This document shows positions 1 to 12,999 of a stretch of DNA of 64,000 bases, in pieces (the stretch's first letter is position 1; each line of letters begins with the position of its first letter). The notes under the pieces were generated by a model. The model worked only from the letters and a program-made list of their open reading frames with translations, was not told where the DNA came from and searched no databases. This stretch comes from Micrasema longulum. Taxonomy: Eukaryota; Arthropoda; Insecta; Trichoptera; Brachycentridae. A program made the position numbers and the translations under genes. The stretch spans positions 31,874 through 95,873 of the forward strand of contig JAGVSM010002919.1 in assembly GCA_022494885.1 (NCBI GenBank), written 5' to 3'.

Positions 1-689
1 TTGCCTATAAGTTTTTTTAATTATAGTTATTAATGATTTGAATCTCAGTGTGAGACATTATTTTCAAAGACTAGCCAAGTATATACTATTCAAATGTTGT
101 ATTCTTTATAGCGTAATTTATTACTGTTAAAAAATTCAAGTTTGTTGGTGAAAAATCTTAGTGGAAGTTCATTGTAAATAATTATAAAAATAAAAGACAA
201 GTAATACATAAATCCACAAATTTGGAATAACCAGTGACTGATTTCATCGCTTTCATGACATCTTCATTACTGTTACCAATATAATAAAATAAATTATTTA
301 AAAAACAGAATGTGTAAATACTTATTTCTTTACTTCATTTATAATAGGTGTAGTAAGTAATTTTACAATCTTGATTGGTTAAGAGGATATTGCTAGTTAA
401 AAGAAACAGTGAGATTTCTCTGAAAAATATATTTATTTATCCACTTAAAGACAGTTTATTACACATTATTTGAGACATAAGTCCCAAAACTCCATGGGAC
501 TAAAAGTCCTGTGTCTAGTTGGGATGTGCAATTAGTTAACAGACACATGAGTATATCATCACACATATTTTATAAGATCAGAAACACAACAATAATAATA
601 ACTATTTCATTTAAATTATTTATTGACAATTCTTGATGGAATTCCATTGTAATGATGTAATAACTAATATTTACATATAAGTTATTAAT

Positions 690-1490
690 TTCAAAAATAC
701 TTGGTACACTTCCACTTATTTATTTTGACCAATTAGCACTTTCACCCTCTAATGGGCATCATCAGACTGGTCTGACCAGCAATAATAATAACAATAAAAA
801 AACAAATATATGACACATCAATATGGTAAACAGTAAACTCGAACATTTGAAAAATCTTTAAGGAGTTTCCCACTTAAATCCCTCCCACTAAGGAAAATCC
901 AGTCCTTAACTCCTCTCTTGAAAATAGTTTTTGTCCTTGAGAGCTTAATACGCTCATCTAAAATATTTAACACTCTCGGTGCGATAAAGGAGAGATGTCT
1001 TTGAACAAAAGTCATACTGGTTTTGGGTATGACATAATTTGTGCTCTGGGAAAAACTCGTACAAATATTTTGCTGAGATCTCTCCTTATTGTTCGACCAG
1101 AAGTGTGTGAGTGCTTCTTTTAGGTTCAGTTGTCTCATATCCAGCACCTTCATGTATTGGAACAACTGTTCTGATGCGTATGTTGGAGGGCACCGGAATT
1201 TTATTCTCAATAATAATTTCTGTGAAATTATGAGAGGCTTTAAGATGGATGCCGCACAACCCCCCCCCAGCTAACTATTTCATAAGTTCCAGTGGATTGA
1301 AACAGAGCAAAGTACACACTTCTGAGAGTGCCAATATCCAGAATGTCTCTAAGAGAGCAGAATAGATGGCACAGCTTTCTCAACCTAGAGTTTAGTGACT
1401 GGACCCGAGCCTCCCATCGCAAATTCCTATCAATGATAACACTAAGGTATGGTATGGATAATCGGACATTGAGGTGTGCAAAGGGTCTTA
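690..1490 (-). mobile_element. LINE 3' remnant with Penelope-like tail
   Basis: Read on the minus strand, two reading frames joined across a run of eight or more C/G at 1260-1268 give the C-terminal part of a non-LTR reverse transcriptase: a VIIDRNLRWEA-type motif near 1430-1470, then a cysteine-free thumb/connection region down to a stop at 818. The C-run causes the frame change, so the copy is broken. Beyond the stop, at 690-780, the minus strand has CTGATGA, a short GCCC/GGGT stem and GAAA, then an AAATAAGTGG-type tail like the termini of the Penelope-like foldbacks near 33.2 kb. Whether that tail belongs to this LINE or to a separate insertion is not clear. The 5' part of the element is absent. 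Confidence 0.6.
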
Positions 1491-1721
1491 CAAAATAAAG
1501 ATATTTTAAGTAGATTACGAATTCTATATTTTCACATAGGTTAACTATCTACCTTCAGTATTTTATTATTTGAAAACATTCATTTATTAACATATCCGCA
1601 TGTGTATCTCAAGCTCAGAAATTTCGGGTTGCTTTGGGATAGCAATAAGCAATGTCAGAGAAATTTGATGAATACATATTTCGACATAGTTTTTCTGCAA
1701 CTCTCTCGAAAATGCCTTCCT

Positions 1722-1820
1722 GGGCTGGTATTCCGAACGCGTTTACAGCGCGCTATAATGCGTATTTAGTACGTAAAAACGCGCTATACCGCGCTATAAT
1801 TTCGTTTGGAATACCAGCCC
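1722..1820. mobile_element. 99-bp MITE-like element with inverted termini
   Basis: The ends GGGCTGGTATTCC and GGAATACCAGCCC are perfect inverted copies, and similarity continues a few bases further inward. The interior repeats GCGCGCTATA-type words, itself partly palindromic. It codes for nothing and fits a very short non-autonomous DNA transposon. No target duplication is convincing. Confidence 0.55.
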
Positions 1821-3051
1821 TGATATTGTGCGGAAATGATAACTGCACATCAGACTGATTATGCCTAGCTAAAATTGACAAAATCGTGGTTACGTTGTCC
1901 CATTTTCGGCACAAAAAACTGAAGAGATTTCTTTATTTTTTTTAGAAAGAGTATCAGAATACTTTTTCCGTTGTTTAAGATTACTGATCAAGTTTGTATA
2001 CCGTGCGTCCGAAGACGGCAAATAAAACTGGGCGCTTGTGGGTTTATAGATGGTCCTAGCTGCCATAAGAAACAATGTATCAAGAAACCAAAACATTAGA
2101 GACACGCCAATTGTAAATATCTATAGTGTGTAAAAAATTCACTGCTCTAGTGCCATAATCCAAAGATAAAATACGAGAATACGTTTGCACGAAGAAGAGT
2201 CAGACCGCATTTCCGCTTAAAATTTTGAATACAAAAGATTGACCATATTGTCAGTTGGTTCGCTTCATTGCGATGGGCTCATAACATAATGTACAAAAAG
2301 CTACGCAGACAATAAGCTAGTATTCTCGCTTGGGTCATGGTGAAACATTATAAAATTATTTTTCTTTTTTTTTTTTACTTCTTTTTAGAAGGCTATTGTA
2401 GATTTCATGCTCATTATATTCGACATGTGCATTTTAAAAAAATGAAACGGGTGATGGCGGATTCCTGAAAAAAAATTGTTCAGTGAACAGACACCGCGAA
2501 ACGCGAATGAACAAAATATCTTTTTAAAAGGCCTAAAACTGAAAGAAACATACAATAATAAACTTACCGAAACAACATTACGCCGCTATCTTAATTTTTC
2601 GAAAGTTTTGCAGGCTTTTCAGATGTGGATTTACGTTTAGCATATAATTGTTTTGAAAAATAACCGGGTCTGAGTTTCTATTGCACAATTAAATGAAATA
2701 AAACGTTTTTGACAGATCGCCCTCAAATCGCCACAATAATTTTCATAAATAAAATCGTGATTTTGTAGTTTCGCCGTTGCCATGGTAATGTTGGTACTTG
2801 GAAATTATTTTATTTCTGATTGGTCGATCGAGATTTTTGATACTTGGCAGCCCTAGTTTGCCATAGAAAATGAACGGAAATGCCAACTTAGAGAATATTT
2901 CAAAACAACTTTACAAGCGTGTTTATTTTTTGTTGTTTTCGTTGGCTGTTCTTCGTCTTTGACGTGCTGTCAAAAAATGTTATGTCGCGAAGGTAGCCGG
3001 CGGTAATAATACACGGATTATTATTGGAGAGTTTGTTTATATTTTGCAATT

Positions 3052-6000
3052 ATGGCTACGTACGATAACAAACACTGGCTCCTGTCGCACATAAGAAATT
3101 CCTTCATATCGACCGACGACACGGGTATGTGCGAAACCGTAATGTTAGGGGAAGATTTTCCCAAATTACTTCACGCAAAGTGTGTCGCCGAAAGAGGGAC
3201 TATCGAGATTTCTACGCCTCCTAAAACTGAGGACGATAGCGGAGACGAGAAGTTTGAGAGAGAAAAGGTTATGGAATTCGAATGTTACCCAGAACTGGAT
3301 CAAGATGACGACGATGATATAGACCCCTTGACGGAAAGCTATGATCCTCAACATGACATGGATTTCGGACTTCACAGGTACTAATTTAATACAATTTTGA
3401 TATTGTTTGCATTGTTTTCAATCTTATAAACATTATCTATTATTTAATGGGTCAATATTAGGCCCCCTATTGTATATTGATAACTTAGGACATTAAAATG
3501 TATCGGGGAGGTATTTCTTCTATGCGGATGATACTCTAGTGATATATAGTGCTGATAATGAAACCCATCTGCAAAACAACATCAATGAGGATCTGAATAA
3601 ATGTATGTACTGGTTAGGTAATAACTCATTAACAATAAATACAAATAAGACTAAATATATGATAATTGAACATAAAAACAAACGCCCCATAAAGCTTTAC
3701 CCAATAATTAAAGATGAGCAAATTAAACAAACAGAAAATGTAAATTACTTTGGTTTGGAAGTGGATGACAAATTAGTGGACAAAACATATCAAAGCAGTT
3801 ATATAAAAACTGGGTCCAATTAGGTATTGGGATAGCGAGAAGAACAGAAGTCTTTGATAAAAGGACAAAATTAATGATATACAATGCTTTCATACTTCCA
3901 CACTTTGTATATGGAGTAATAATATGGTCACAGTGTAGTAAAAAAAATGCAAGAATCAGTTAAAAGAACAATGAATAAATCACTTAAAGTAACATTTCAT
4001 TTTAATAAATTTATTAGAACTACAGATTTATATTTATACCAAATAAGAAAAGTGTTAAATTTAGATGAATTAATTTACACAGAAAATGTAAAGATATTTA
4101 AGATGAAAAATTTACATCAAAGAAATGCAAGAGCGTCAAATAATTTAACTTGCGGACAACCTAGGACTAACAGAAAAAGAAACAGTTTTGTGTATTCAGC
4201 AATAAAGTTCTACAATTCACTTTCTAATGGCTTAAAAAATATACAAAACATATATGGAGGAGCTATGCGGAGCAGTGCGGTGAAAGGAACTAAGGAGACG
4301 GGTTTGGATCCCAGCAGAAAGTTAATTGAATCTCATACCTTCCGGATCTATCTTGATGTTTTGACTGGAGGCTGGAGATGACTCTGGGACACTTCACTTC
4401 TCACTTAATTAGTTGTTCTTGCGGAATGCGGGAGCGGTTACGCGGTGCGGATCGGTAAGCGGTAAGCGGCGGTGGTCATAATGACTCGGTGGTCAATTCT
4501 TAACTAAAACTACTGGGCATTGAGGGACAGGTACAGGTGCGGATAAGAATATTAATGTAACTGTAGGTAATATAAATATATATAAAATTATTAATAAAAA
4601 TATATAAGTACATAATATCGGCGCAACCAAGTATGTACTTTAAAAACACCTCAATAAAACAGTTCTTACAGCCCGTGTGACGAGTGATATGTGGTGTTAT
4701 TTTATTGACTTTTTATTAAAACTATTGTGTCATAATATATTATATCCCCTCATACAGGCACTTTTGCTGATTGGGAATATTTCGTACAAATAAAATATGT
4801 TATGTAATGTAATATGTAAAGTTAAAACAATGTATTTTGTCATAAATAAATAAATCTAACTCTAATTTATCTTTATTACTGACATTTCTCAGTAAAACTG
4901 CATTTAATCAAACAAACTGTAGGGGTTGGCAGAGACAAAAGAAAGACACAATACTGTCTTTGCATACATATCTCGCTTCCTCTACTTGAATAGCGCCTGA
5001 AAAAACATCTACTTTCTTTTCCTTAATCTCTCCACTTTTCCCATCTTCTCTTGTATCGATATTAATTTATTCATATACGTATTGTTAGTTCTATTTTTGT
5101 ATCTGTTTTAATTAATTTTTACTCGCATACGTTTTGCAAGTAAAATTATACAAATAACACATTTTATTGTATAGGTTGGTTAGAAGAAATTGCCGCTTGT
5201 CGATAAACCCCCCAACGTATCCAGAAAAAGTTAAATAAAAAAATAGTAATGTTGTATAAGTCAAATTTACACTTGAAATAATTTTCCACCATTGCGGACC
5301 ATCGAATAGGGTCTATTCAAGTTTGAATAGACCCTATTCGACCCTAAGATGATATCAATACCAAAGATTTTTTTTGTGCGATGCTGGATAAATTTTCTAC
5401 AAAGGTTTAAAATATGCATATTTTAATTTTCCTGAAAACGAAATGTTTTCTGCCCTGTGGGACAAACGGCATGTATGACCCTTTGGCACCAAACTTTCAC
5501 GCAATGTTCATTAGAAGTGCAGTCGGCAGTCATAACGCGTGATGTCAAAATCACGAGATCCCAACTGCGAGCCGTTTTGAATACATTGGTACTTATATCA
5601 TGAGATTTGTAAAAATCCGCTCTAAATTAATATGATATTTTTTAACGTTATTCCGACTTGTAAAAATACCCTATCACTTGTTTTATTTTATTTAACTATT
5701 TATTTTTGTGATTAGTGCATTTAACAGGCAGCGATCCAACACGGCACAAAAACTAGAAAAGATGGAGCTGGCGCAGAGAAAAGCGGCAAAAATCAAAGTT
5801 GTCAAATGGGAAGACCCTCCGAACGTGTTATCCAGTACTGAACTAGAACATTTATTCTCTCGGAAAGAGGTAAAACCTTCGAAAACCAAAGGAAAGTCTC
5901 TCTTGACTGACCAGCTAGAGAAATGCCCCTTTCTGCCGCAGAGCAAGTACTTGGAGTATGCGAAATTCGACGGCACGGCGCAGTGTGGACTGCCGACAAA

Positions 6001-9000
6001 AACATACAAGATTTTCATGACAATGGTACCAGAAGATAAAAGAAATTATCCGGTGCAAGTGAGCATTGTAGCCAGTGCTAAAATTATAGAGTTGATTGGT
6101 TTTATCTGCTATAAATACAGGTATATAATTTATTTTTTTATAAAAAGAAATATTTGCGTTCTTATGATTCACACAAATATTTCATTTTGAGGGCCATTTT
6201 CAACGAGTTGTAAATAACTATCTATTAAAAAATAGGAATCAAGTTGGGGTAGAGTTTGAACCACGGACCTTTGATCTGTGAGTCCGAGACACTAGCTACA
6301 GGAACACAACCTGACTCTATGTGCACATAATAAATTATATGCATATTCTACCTATATATACAAAATAGGCTCAGATTAAATGTGTTTTAGAAGTTTTGAC
6401 ACTAATTATTACTGTATATTGTCGCTTAAATTTTAATATAAAGTAAGTAATTTTTTTCTCTATTGAGATTATGATTGATTGTTTTTCACCGTACAATATA
6501 ACATCTATTTCTATCATTTGAATGAAGAAATTGTTGACTTTGGATGAAACACTTAAAAATCATGTACACCTTAAAAACAAATTAGACAAAAAAAAAACAC
6601 TTATGTTTCATACAAACTTACTGATTTACAAAGTTTTTATGATTTCCTGTGAAGTTTAAATTTAGTGACTTTGTTAAGGCGACGATATGTATAATCTGAA
6701 TTAATTATAAAAATACTATTGATAATTATTATTTTTACAGTATACAGCACCCGGACATTACACTAGGTTCAGTACCTTCCTATGGCCTTTATATATGCGA
6801 GGACGACGGTGAGGTAGATTTAGAGTTTCCTTGCCTGGACGCTAAAGAAGCTTGTTCCAAATTCGGATTCACTTGTCTCGGACTGGTTGACATGAAGTCG
6901 AATCCACCCAAGAACTGCGACATCCAGACGTCTTCTATTCCAGAAAAGAGTGGCTTCAATGTGATACATATTCCCGATGATAAAAGCAACGAGCAGAGCA
7001 TGCGAAGCAGGTCTGCCACATTTGACTTCAAGGAGAAGCAGGCAACGGCACCAACCGTCTTCCAAATCGGGAAAATGCCAAGCGCTATCAAGACTGAAAA
7101 ATCAATACAAGAAACATCATCAAATGTGACCTTTGGGAGTGTAAATTTGAGGAACTCGCAACCTTTCCACTTACAAGCAAAAAAGTGGCTCGAAACAGAA
7201 CTCGGTAAGTTATTTAAATATGCAAATTGCTATAGTCCAAACAGGCGTCAGCAAGTATTCAGAATGTGTTAGCGCTAATGAATTTACCTAAAAGTTTGTA
7301 GGTAATATTTTCTAAAATTAAATCACAAATTGTATTCTGCAATCAATTATACTGTAATAGAAATGTTAATCTTTAGTGTTACAAACATTTATTTTGTCTA
7401 AAAAACACAATGGTTTTGTAAGAACCTTTTTCCATGATGTATGGGAGCGAAGTATAAACTGTTATTTTTTAAACGTCTTCATGAAACAGTCACTGTTATT
7501 GCTATTTTTATTAAAAAATTAAATGCCTACCTCTATTCCACATCCACTATATGCCTACAGAGTAATAATCGCATGCATAGGGTGTAGGAAGATACAAAAA
7601 CAAATACATGGTATTTGTAGCTGACGCGCTACCGGGTCTACCACAATCACTAGGACGCCCCTTCCGCTGGTTATAAGGCAGTGGAATCCAACAAACTGAG
7701 TGCACACTCGCCCCAACTCCAATTAAAGCCGATTTGACTTGTAGTCCTTAAAAGGACTTTTAAATCCAGAAGCATCGCGGTAGAGATCCGTTGATTAAGA
7801 AGTCCAGCAGTCAAATCCAAAGGGCGAGCGAAGGTCTTGTAGTGTAGTCAGTATCGGCAAAGGGTAGAGCGGAGAAATGATTCAAACACGAGTAGTAGAG
7901 TGAGACTGATTTATTATGGGGCCTTGTGGCCTATACACAGAAAATACGCAAGGCCTACACCGTCCGGCCAATAGCAGGTGTGAGTAGACCGACCAATCAC
8001 GCCGCGAGAGGGACAGCGCGCGCTGTTTGCCCGCTCTATCTGTCTCGCTCTCGCCATGTATAAGGACTACCTCCCCCCACCACCCGACTGCATTAGGATG
8101 TAGACCGTGCGGGAAGTAGCATATTTGATACAGAAATGGAATTGAAAAAACATGGAATGATTTGGAGCAGTATATTTTTATTAAAGTGTTATATTAATTA
8201 TAACTAATTCTATATTTATTTATTTTTTATACATTCATATTTTTTGCTTACAATGATAATAAATAATAAAAATAATGTGACCTCACTGGGGTTTCCCGTG
8301 CGGAGGACACTTAACAATATACTTTTTAAAATTAAATTTGAGAATAAACAAGGAAGACTAACTTAAAAAAAAACGAAGATAATTAACAAATATTCAGACA
8401 GTTTTAAAAACAGGGTATTTATGTACATCTATATGCTTTGGTAGTGCAAAGACCACCCCTGAAAGTAACAAATGGTGGTAGTATTTCGCTACCACATCGA
8501 GGTCCCTATTCTAATCAGATATTAATGGCCTTTGTAAGGGCCGCTACACTCCATTGACATCCGCAACAGTATTACTGTTATGCACTGTTAAATAATTGTA
8601 TAAAATTGATTTTTTTTTGCAGTATGTTATTTTAAACTATGTGTAAGAGACTCCGATATATATGTACATAATATTATATCAAAACTATGAATGTAAATAT
8701 TTTTATCTATAGATTCAACAAAGTGTTTATCATCATCCCCCCAAGAAACTGAAGCTTTAAATAGAATGAAGGTGCACGAAAAAGTCATAGAAGCCCCATT
8801 ATACCAGTCTTACCGGGTCAGGGTTGCGAGTCGTGTTAGAGCAAGTACCCAAATCCTACTCGGAATATCTGGGGAAAGAATCGAAATTGACCCTGTTGTT
8901 CCAACCTCAAATAAATTTTGGGTAAGTTTTCTTTTACGCTCGATTACTATCAGACAGTGTAAAAATAGTGAACAGAAACAAAAACCACCTTTTATCTAAA

Positions 9001-12000
9001 TAAAATTCTTTAAAATGAAAAAAAGCCAATGTCTTAAATTGTAATATTACAGGAGAGTAATTATTTAGCCATTTTGTGTGTACGACAATTCTTTAAAAAA
9101 ATAGTTTTGCAATATGAAAATCAGTTCATTTTATGGACATCGTACAAGAGAGTTTTAAATGTAAACACCAAAATTCACATCCGATATCCATGGCTCATAT
9201 AATGCAGCTTAACATTCTGGGAAAAGTGGCATATCGTCAGTGAAACTGCAATACCGCAAAACTTAGCTTCATTTCAAACGCTCAGCCTTACTACATGTTT
9301 ATTATTCACTGTTGTTAATATTGTCGAGGTTGTCTTTTGATAATTAAAGAAATTTCTAAAGTTAAAAATATATCTATGTTTTATTACCATTAAATATTGC
9401 AGACCACAATCCGGAAGTCTTGACAATTCCCCAAGGTCCTGTTTTTTGCTTCTCCGGATTGTCAAGGACCTACTGTATTTACTTACATTAGTTGAAATGT
9501 TTGATCACAAAGTTAATGCTTTTGATATAAATTACAAAAAAATGTCATAATATTTGCTCTCCGTTAAAAATATAAATGAATTAATTATTTTATACCACCT
9601 AAATAACCATTTTGTAAATGTGTTTATATTTATTTGATTCGTTTTCAGGCGAGAATGAAACCAGTGTCTTACAATATGGATTCTATTGCATGGTGTGAAA
9701 TGATTGAAATTAAATCTAATAAGTCTACCTTTAGGATAATCTATTCTTTAAATAGCAACCCTTCACCAAGTCAGGAACCATCATTTTCCAATGGTAAATA
9801 TTTTCAATCAAATTTCTTTTCAAAATATTATTATTACTATTGTTAGTTTTAAGCGAGCAGCTTAAAGCTGATATGTATATATCCATTTAAACGAAAGTTA
9901 GTTGTTGACGCACTTCATTTTTGATCCCATTGAGATCAGCTCTTGTGGCAGCTTATTCCAACCATCAACAACCCTATTGCTCAGGAAATGCTTCCGTGGA
10001 TTTAGATTGAATCTCGTTTTCTCCAGCCTGAGACTGTGGCCTCGAAGACGAGCATCTTGTTTAGGCTTGAACATGGGATCCAAATTTGGGCAGCTATAGT
10101 GACTGTTTAGTATCTTGTATGTCTCTATCAGGTCACCCCTTTCTCGCCGTTCCTGCAGCGTTGTGAGATCGAGGGTTTTCAGTCTCTCCACATGTGGAAG
10201 CCGTTTTAGGGTCGGCGACAACTTTGTAGCTCGTCTTTGGACTGGCGTGATAAAAAATATGTTTTCAACCGTGAACTTCATCTTACGGTGATGATATAAT
10301 GCTGTTGACTGTAAGTGTCATCTCTTGATAGCAATAAAAAAAATATGCTGTTGACTGCGAGCATCATCGCGCGCTTCGGCGCTGCATAACAAAATTTTGT
10401 ATGCAGTACCGCGCAGTGTAGCATAGCCGTATTAATGTTTGTTTCACCCAAAACAGTAAAAATAATATTTTGTGATGCTCTAGTGCTGTTTGACTTTAAC
10501 TGTCGTTTCATGGTGAGACGCAATTAAGGCTCTTATTATGTACACATTTCATACAAAATATGAATGATTTTACTTTTGATTAAATGCTAGGTTCTTTTTT
10601 ATCTTTCGACTTAGTAAATTTGTCCAAATTTTTTAATTTAATCAAAACTTTGGCTAAGAATTACGATAGTATGGTGTTGGATCTAATTGAAGTCTATTCT
10701 CAACAGCACACTAATTATGCTTTATTGTAATAAATATGAAAAAATTACAAAAATAGAATACTTAAAACATTTATGAAAGAGTTAAAAAAAAACAAAAATA
10801 TAAAAATGTAATGTAACAAAATACTTAACAAACTAACAAATTAAATTTAAATTATAAATAATTTTAAAAATTACCAACTAACAGTCTAAATTCCAAAAAA
10901 TAAACATTGACAGCAGCATTAAATTCTTATTATTAAGACCTCATTTAGCTGACTTCTTCTGATTCTGAGGAGCCACTCTTTCATCCACTAATTCAATACA
11001 ATTTATTGAATAAGAAGATAATTAATTCTAGTATTTAGTATGATTTTCACAATTTTAAATAAATTAATACTTTACTTAGGCAGTGGGTTGACTTGAACCA
11101 CAGCAATAAATATTCATGGAAAGTATCAATCAGGAAAAAAAATGTTATCTCTCTTTTAAACAGCATGGTATAGAAATAATAATAGTCCAGAAACCGCATA
11201 CGCACATCAAACAGAAGGCGACTAAACTACTCATAAATGAGTAGGTTTACATTTTTACCCATTAGTTTATTTGTAGATGTCGCTCAGTGTGCAACTCCTG
11301 ATTTGAATTCAACTATGCCGTGTTGTATCCTTTTAAAGTGTAGAAATACTGCTAGGCTCTTAAAGATACAGGGTGGCATCACATTTCATGTGTAATTAAC
11401 AAATGAATGTTTAAGTAGCAAATGCATTGCTTAAAAATTGAATTATTTTTCCATCTGTCAGATTGTCGAAGAAACAAAATGGAAATTTCGTTAGTGTTGC
11501 CAGGGTAGTAATTTTTTTACACTACTTTGCTCATTTAATGAAAGAACTAATGAAAATTAGACCTCGGATTAAACAACGCTGTCGGGGACATTTGAACAGC
11601 ATTATCTTAAAAAACATCAAATATTATTTAACATGATATAAAAATATCCATTTTATGTCAAATAAAATTTGTTTCATATTTTAAGTTCAAAGTTCACTAA
11701 TTTAATTACTCTTATTAAATGACCCTTTACTTATCTACTCTGTTGTGTCAATCAATGTTTCCGCGTGCGCAATAAAATTTTAGAGAAATTAACAGATTGC
11801 TTTTTTTTTACCTTACATTTGTGTTATGATTTATTTTTTTCCCATCAAGCAACATGACCCGGCGACTTCATGAATGCGCGAAAGTGAGGCATAGTGGGAG
11901 AATTATTGGACACAGTCCGTTGTATTCAAATATGATTCTACGCTCCTTCTGGACTATTCTTAATTCTATGCAGCATGGTCTTTATTATAATTTTTAATGT

Positions 12001-12279
12001 TGTCCCAAACATCCTTTATGTTTAAATTTATTTTGAGGTTGATTTCAATGTTTTTTTTTTGTTTTAGCTATGCTTCATTATCGAGGCCTTCTAAACACTA
12101 GTACCACTATATTTAAGCATCATGACTTTGAATGCGAAAGTTCAATAGCGAAAGAAATAGTGGAAAAGTTAAATAGAATACTTAAATTACAATCTAGTTC
12201 ATGTCGCAAGGAATATATGGCTGCAAGAGAGCGGAAATTCCAAGCCAGGCGAAGTTTTCACATACACAAAAGCTCTTAA
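3052..12279 (+). CDS. Sin1: SIN1 / MAPKAP1, mTORC2 subunit (6 coding exons)
   Basis: SIN1 is a core subunit of mTOR complex 2 that presents AKT and other AGC kinases to mTOR at membranes. I join exons 3052-3377, 5728-6120, 6741-7204, 8713-8921, 9649-9793 and 12068-12279. All junctions are GT-AG, phases agree, and the sum is 1749 nt (582 residues plus stop; human is about 522). Exon 1 carries the conserved N-terminus (LSHIRNSFISTDDTGMCE) and an acidic stretch, DQDDDDDID. Exon 2 opens with RRSNTAQ-like RQRSNTAQKLEK. The CRIM domain spans about residues 175-295 across exons 2-3 (YAKFDG, ICEDDGEVD). The PH domain spans about 424-560 in exons 4-6 (LLGISGERIEIDP, then NKFW). A Ras-binding-like region should lie between, but I cannot delimit it. 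The ATG at 3052 is the first in frame. Introns 1, 3 and 5 hold transposon debris. Identity is secure; non-coding 5' exons were not sought. Confidence 0.93.
3450..4860 (+). mobile_element. LINE reverse-transcriptase remnant in Sin1 intron 1
   Basis: A decayed non-LTR retrotransposon ORF2 fragment in sense orientation. It starts with a GSILGPLLY-like motif (3450-3480) and FFYADDTLV, the RT catalytic YADD box, at about 3513-3540. It continues through LTINTNKTKYMI and a thumb region with several frame breaks (near 3820 and 3945) to FYNSLSNGLKN at about 4240. An unrelated GC-richer block follows at 4250-4700. A possible C-terminal tail and an ATAAATAAATA-type end lie at 4750-4860, which suggests a later insertion into this LINE. 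Confidence 0.7.
5303..5340. repeat. Perfect 18-bp-arm hairpin
   Basis: The arm CGAATAGGGTCTATTCAA and its exact reverse complement are separated by only two bases, in intron 1 of Sin1. It is possibly the relic of a foldback element; no surrounding coding signal is seen. Confidence 0.6.
6150..6312 (-). repeat. tRNA-derived SINE copy (family A)
   Basis: The minus strand shows a tRNA-like head with a degenerate B box (GGTTCAAAC) preceded by CAGAGGTC-like text. Its flank (ACACAAATATT, GGGCCATTTTCAACGA) recurs at 37.0 kb, and the tRNA-like part recurs at 44.2 kb. The copy lies in intron 2 of Sin1. Confidence 0.55.
7560..8110. mobile_element. GC-richer LTR-like block in Sin1 intron 3
   Basis: A block markedly richer in GC than its surroundings, with no ORF. 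On the minus strand it has a TATA-like TTATACATGG, CCAAT-like ATTGGTC and ATTGGCC, and an AATAAA followed by CAGTCTCACTC. That composition resembles the U3/R part of a retrotransposon LTR. I could not find paired LTR ends, so this is tentative. Confidence 0.3.
9898..10281 (-). mobile_element. CR1-like LINE C-terminal fragment
   Basis: A minus-strand open stretch of 127 codons in intron 5 of Sin1 matches the conserved C-terminus of CR1-clade ORF2 proteins. VQRRATKL is followed by LTTLQERRERGDLIETYKI, then RGHSLRL and NPRKHFLSNRVVDGWNKLP. Only this last segment is present, as expected for a 5'-truncated copy. The flank at 10290-10380 repeats ATGCTGTTGACTG twice. Confidence 0.8.
11270..11960 (+). 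mobile_element. Repeat carrying a THAP-domain first exon (copy 1)
   Basis: An ATG at 11315 opens a 26-codon frame with MPCC, KCRN and GITFHV: the start of a THAP zinc finger (C-x(n)-C then SFH). It stops at a TAA that overlaps a GTGTAA donor-like site. The same sequence, including downstream words (TCTGTCAGATTGT, GTGTTGCCAGGG) and a distal part (GATTCTACGC, CTTCTGG), recurs at 52.5-53.1 kb. THAP fingers are found in P-element transposases, so a non-autonomous P-like element is plausible. It lies in Sin1 intron 5. Confidence 0.55.
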
Positions 12280-12317
12280 CATTTACTTATTTGTATACTA
12301 AAATTATATGTTTTGTA

Positions 12318-12323
12318 AATAAA
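12318..12323 (+). terminator. Poly(A) signal of Sin1
   Basis: AATAAA lies 39 bases after the Sin1 stop codon and is followed by T-rich sequence. Confidence 0.6.
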
Positions 12324-12999
12324 AGACTATTTATAAATTATGTGTATTATTTAACTCAATTTTATTGTTTTTGTTAATTTTTATTTATTGTAATTTAAGC
12401 CTAAAATAAAAGTTATTCATTTTTATAAACAAATGTGATTTCATTTTATCTCATTTAAATATTTATTACCTACTTTGTTTTCATTCTTTTTATTCCCCAT
12501 TTCTAAAATCAGAATGAGGTTTTATAGAAAATAATATACTTTATTTATTTAGCTGTATGATTGACCGTAGTCTAATTTAATATTTGCATACTTATTCTAA
12601 CAAATTTTATTAGCATTTCAGTATTAAAAAATAAGTCGGACCTAGGTTTTTCATTTATTTATTTTATTATCATATTATTTACATAAAACTATAATTTATA
12701 CAAAGGTTGAATCAATACTTTTTTATAACAACTGAATAAAAGTAAATAATTTATTATTCTTAGAAATAACAATTACGTTACGATAATACATGATTTATTT
12801 TCAAGGGGAACCAAGACATAATTATATGCATACTCAGTAAGTAGGTGCCTCCACAAATTATTCACATCAATTTATAATAGCTGGCATGCTGGCAACATTA
12901 AAATTTGAATGGCGTACTGGCTGTCAGATTCGTTGATAGCCCAATGTTTTAAAATAACATTCACAATTGTATTTTGCAAAACTCTATTAATCGAGTAAT

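Noticed and set aside
724..780. Active hammerhead ribozyme beside the first LINE
   Set aside because: CTGATGA and GAAA are present but stem III does not pair, so only a resemblance to the Penelope termini is claimed.
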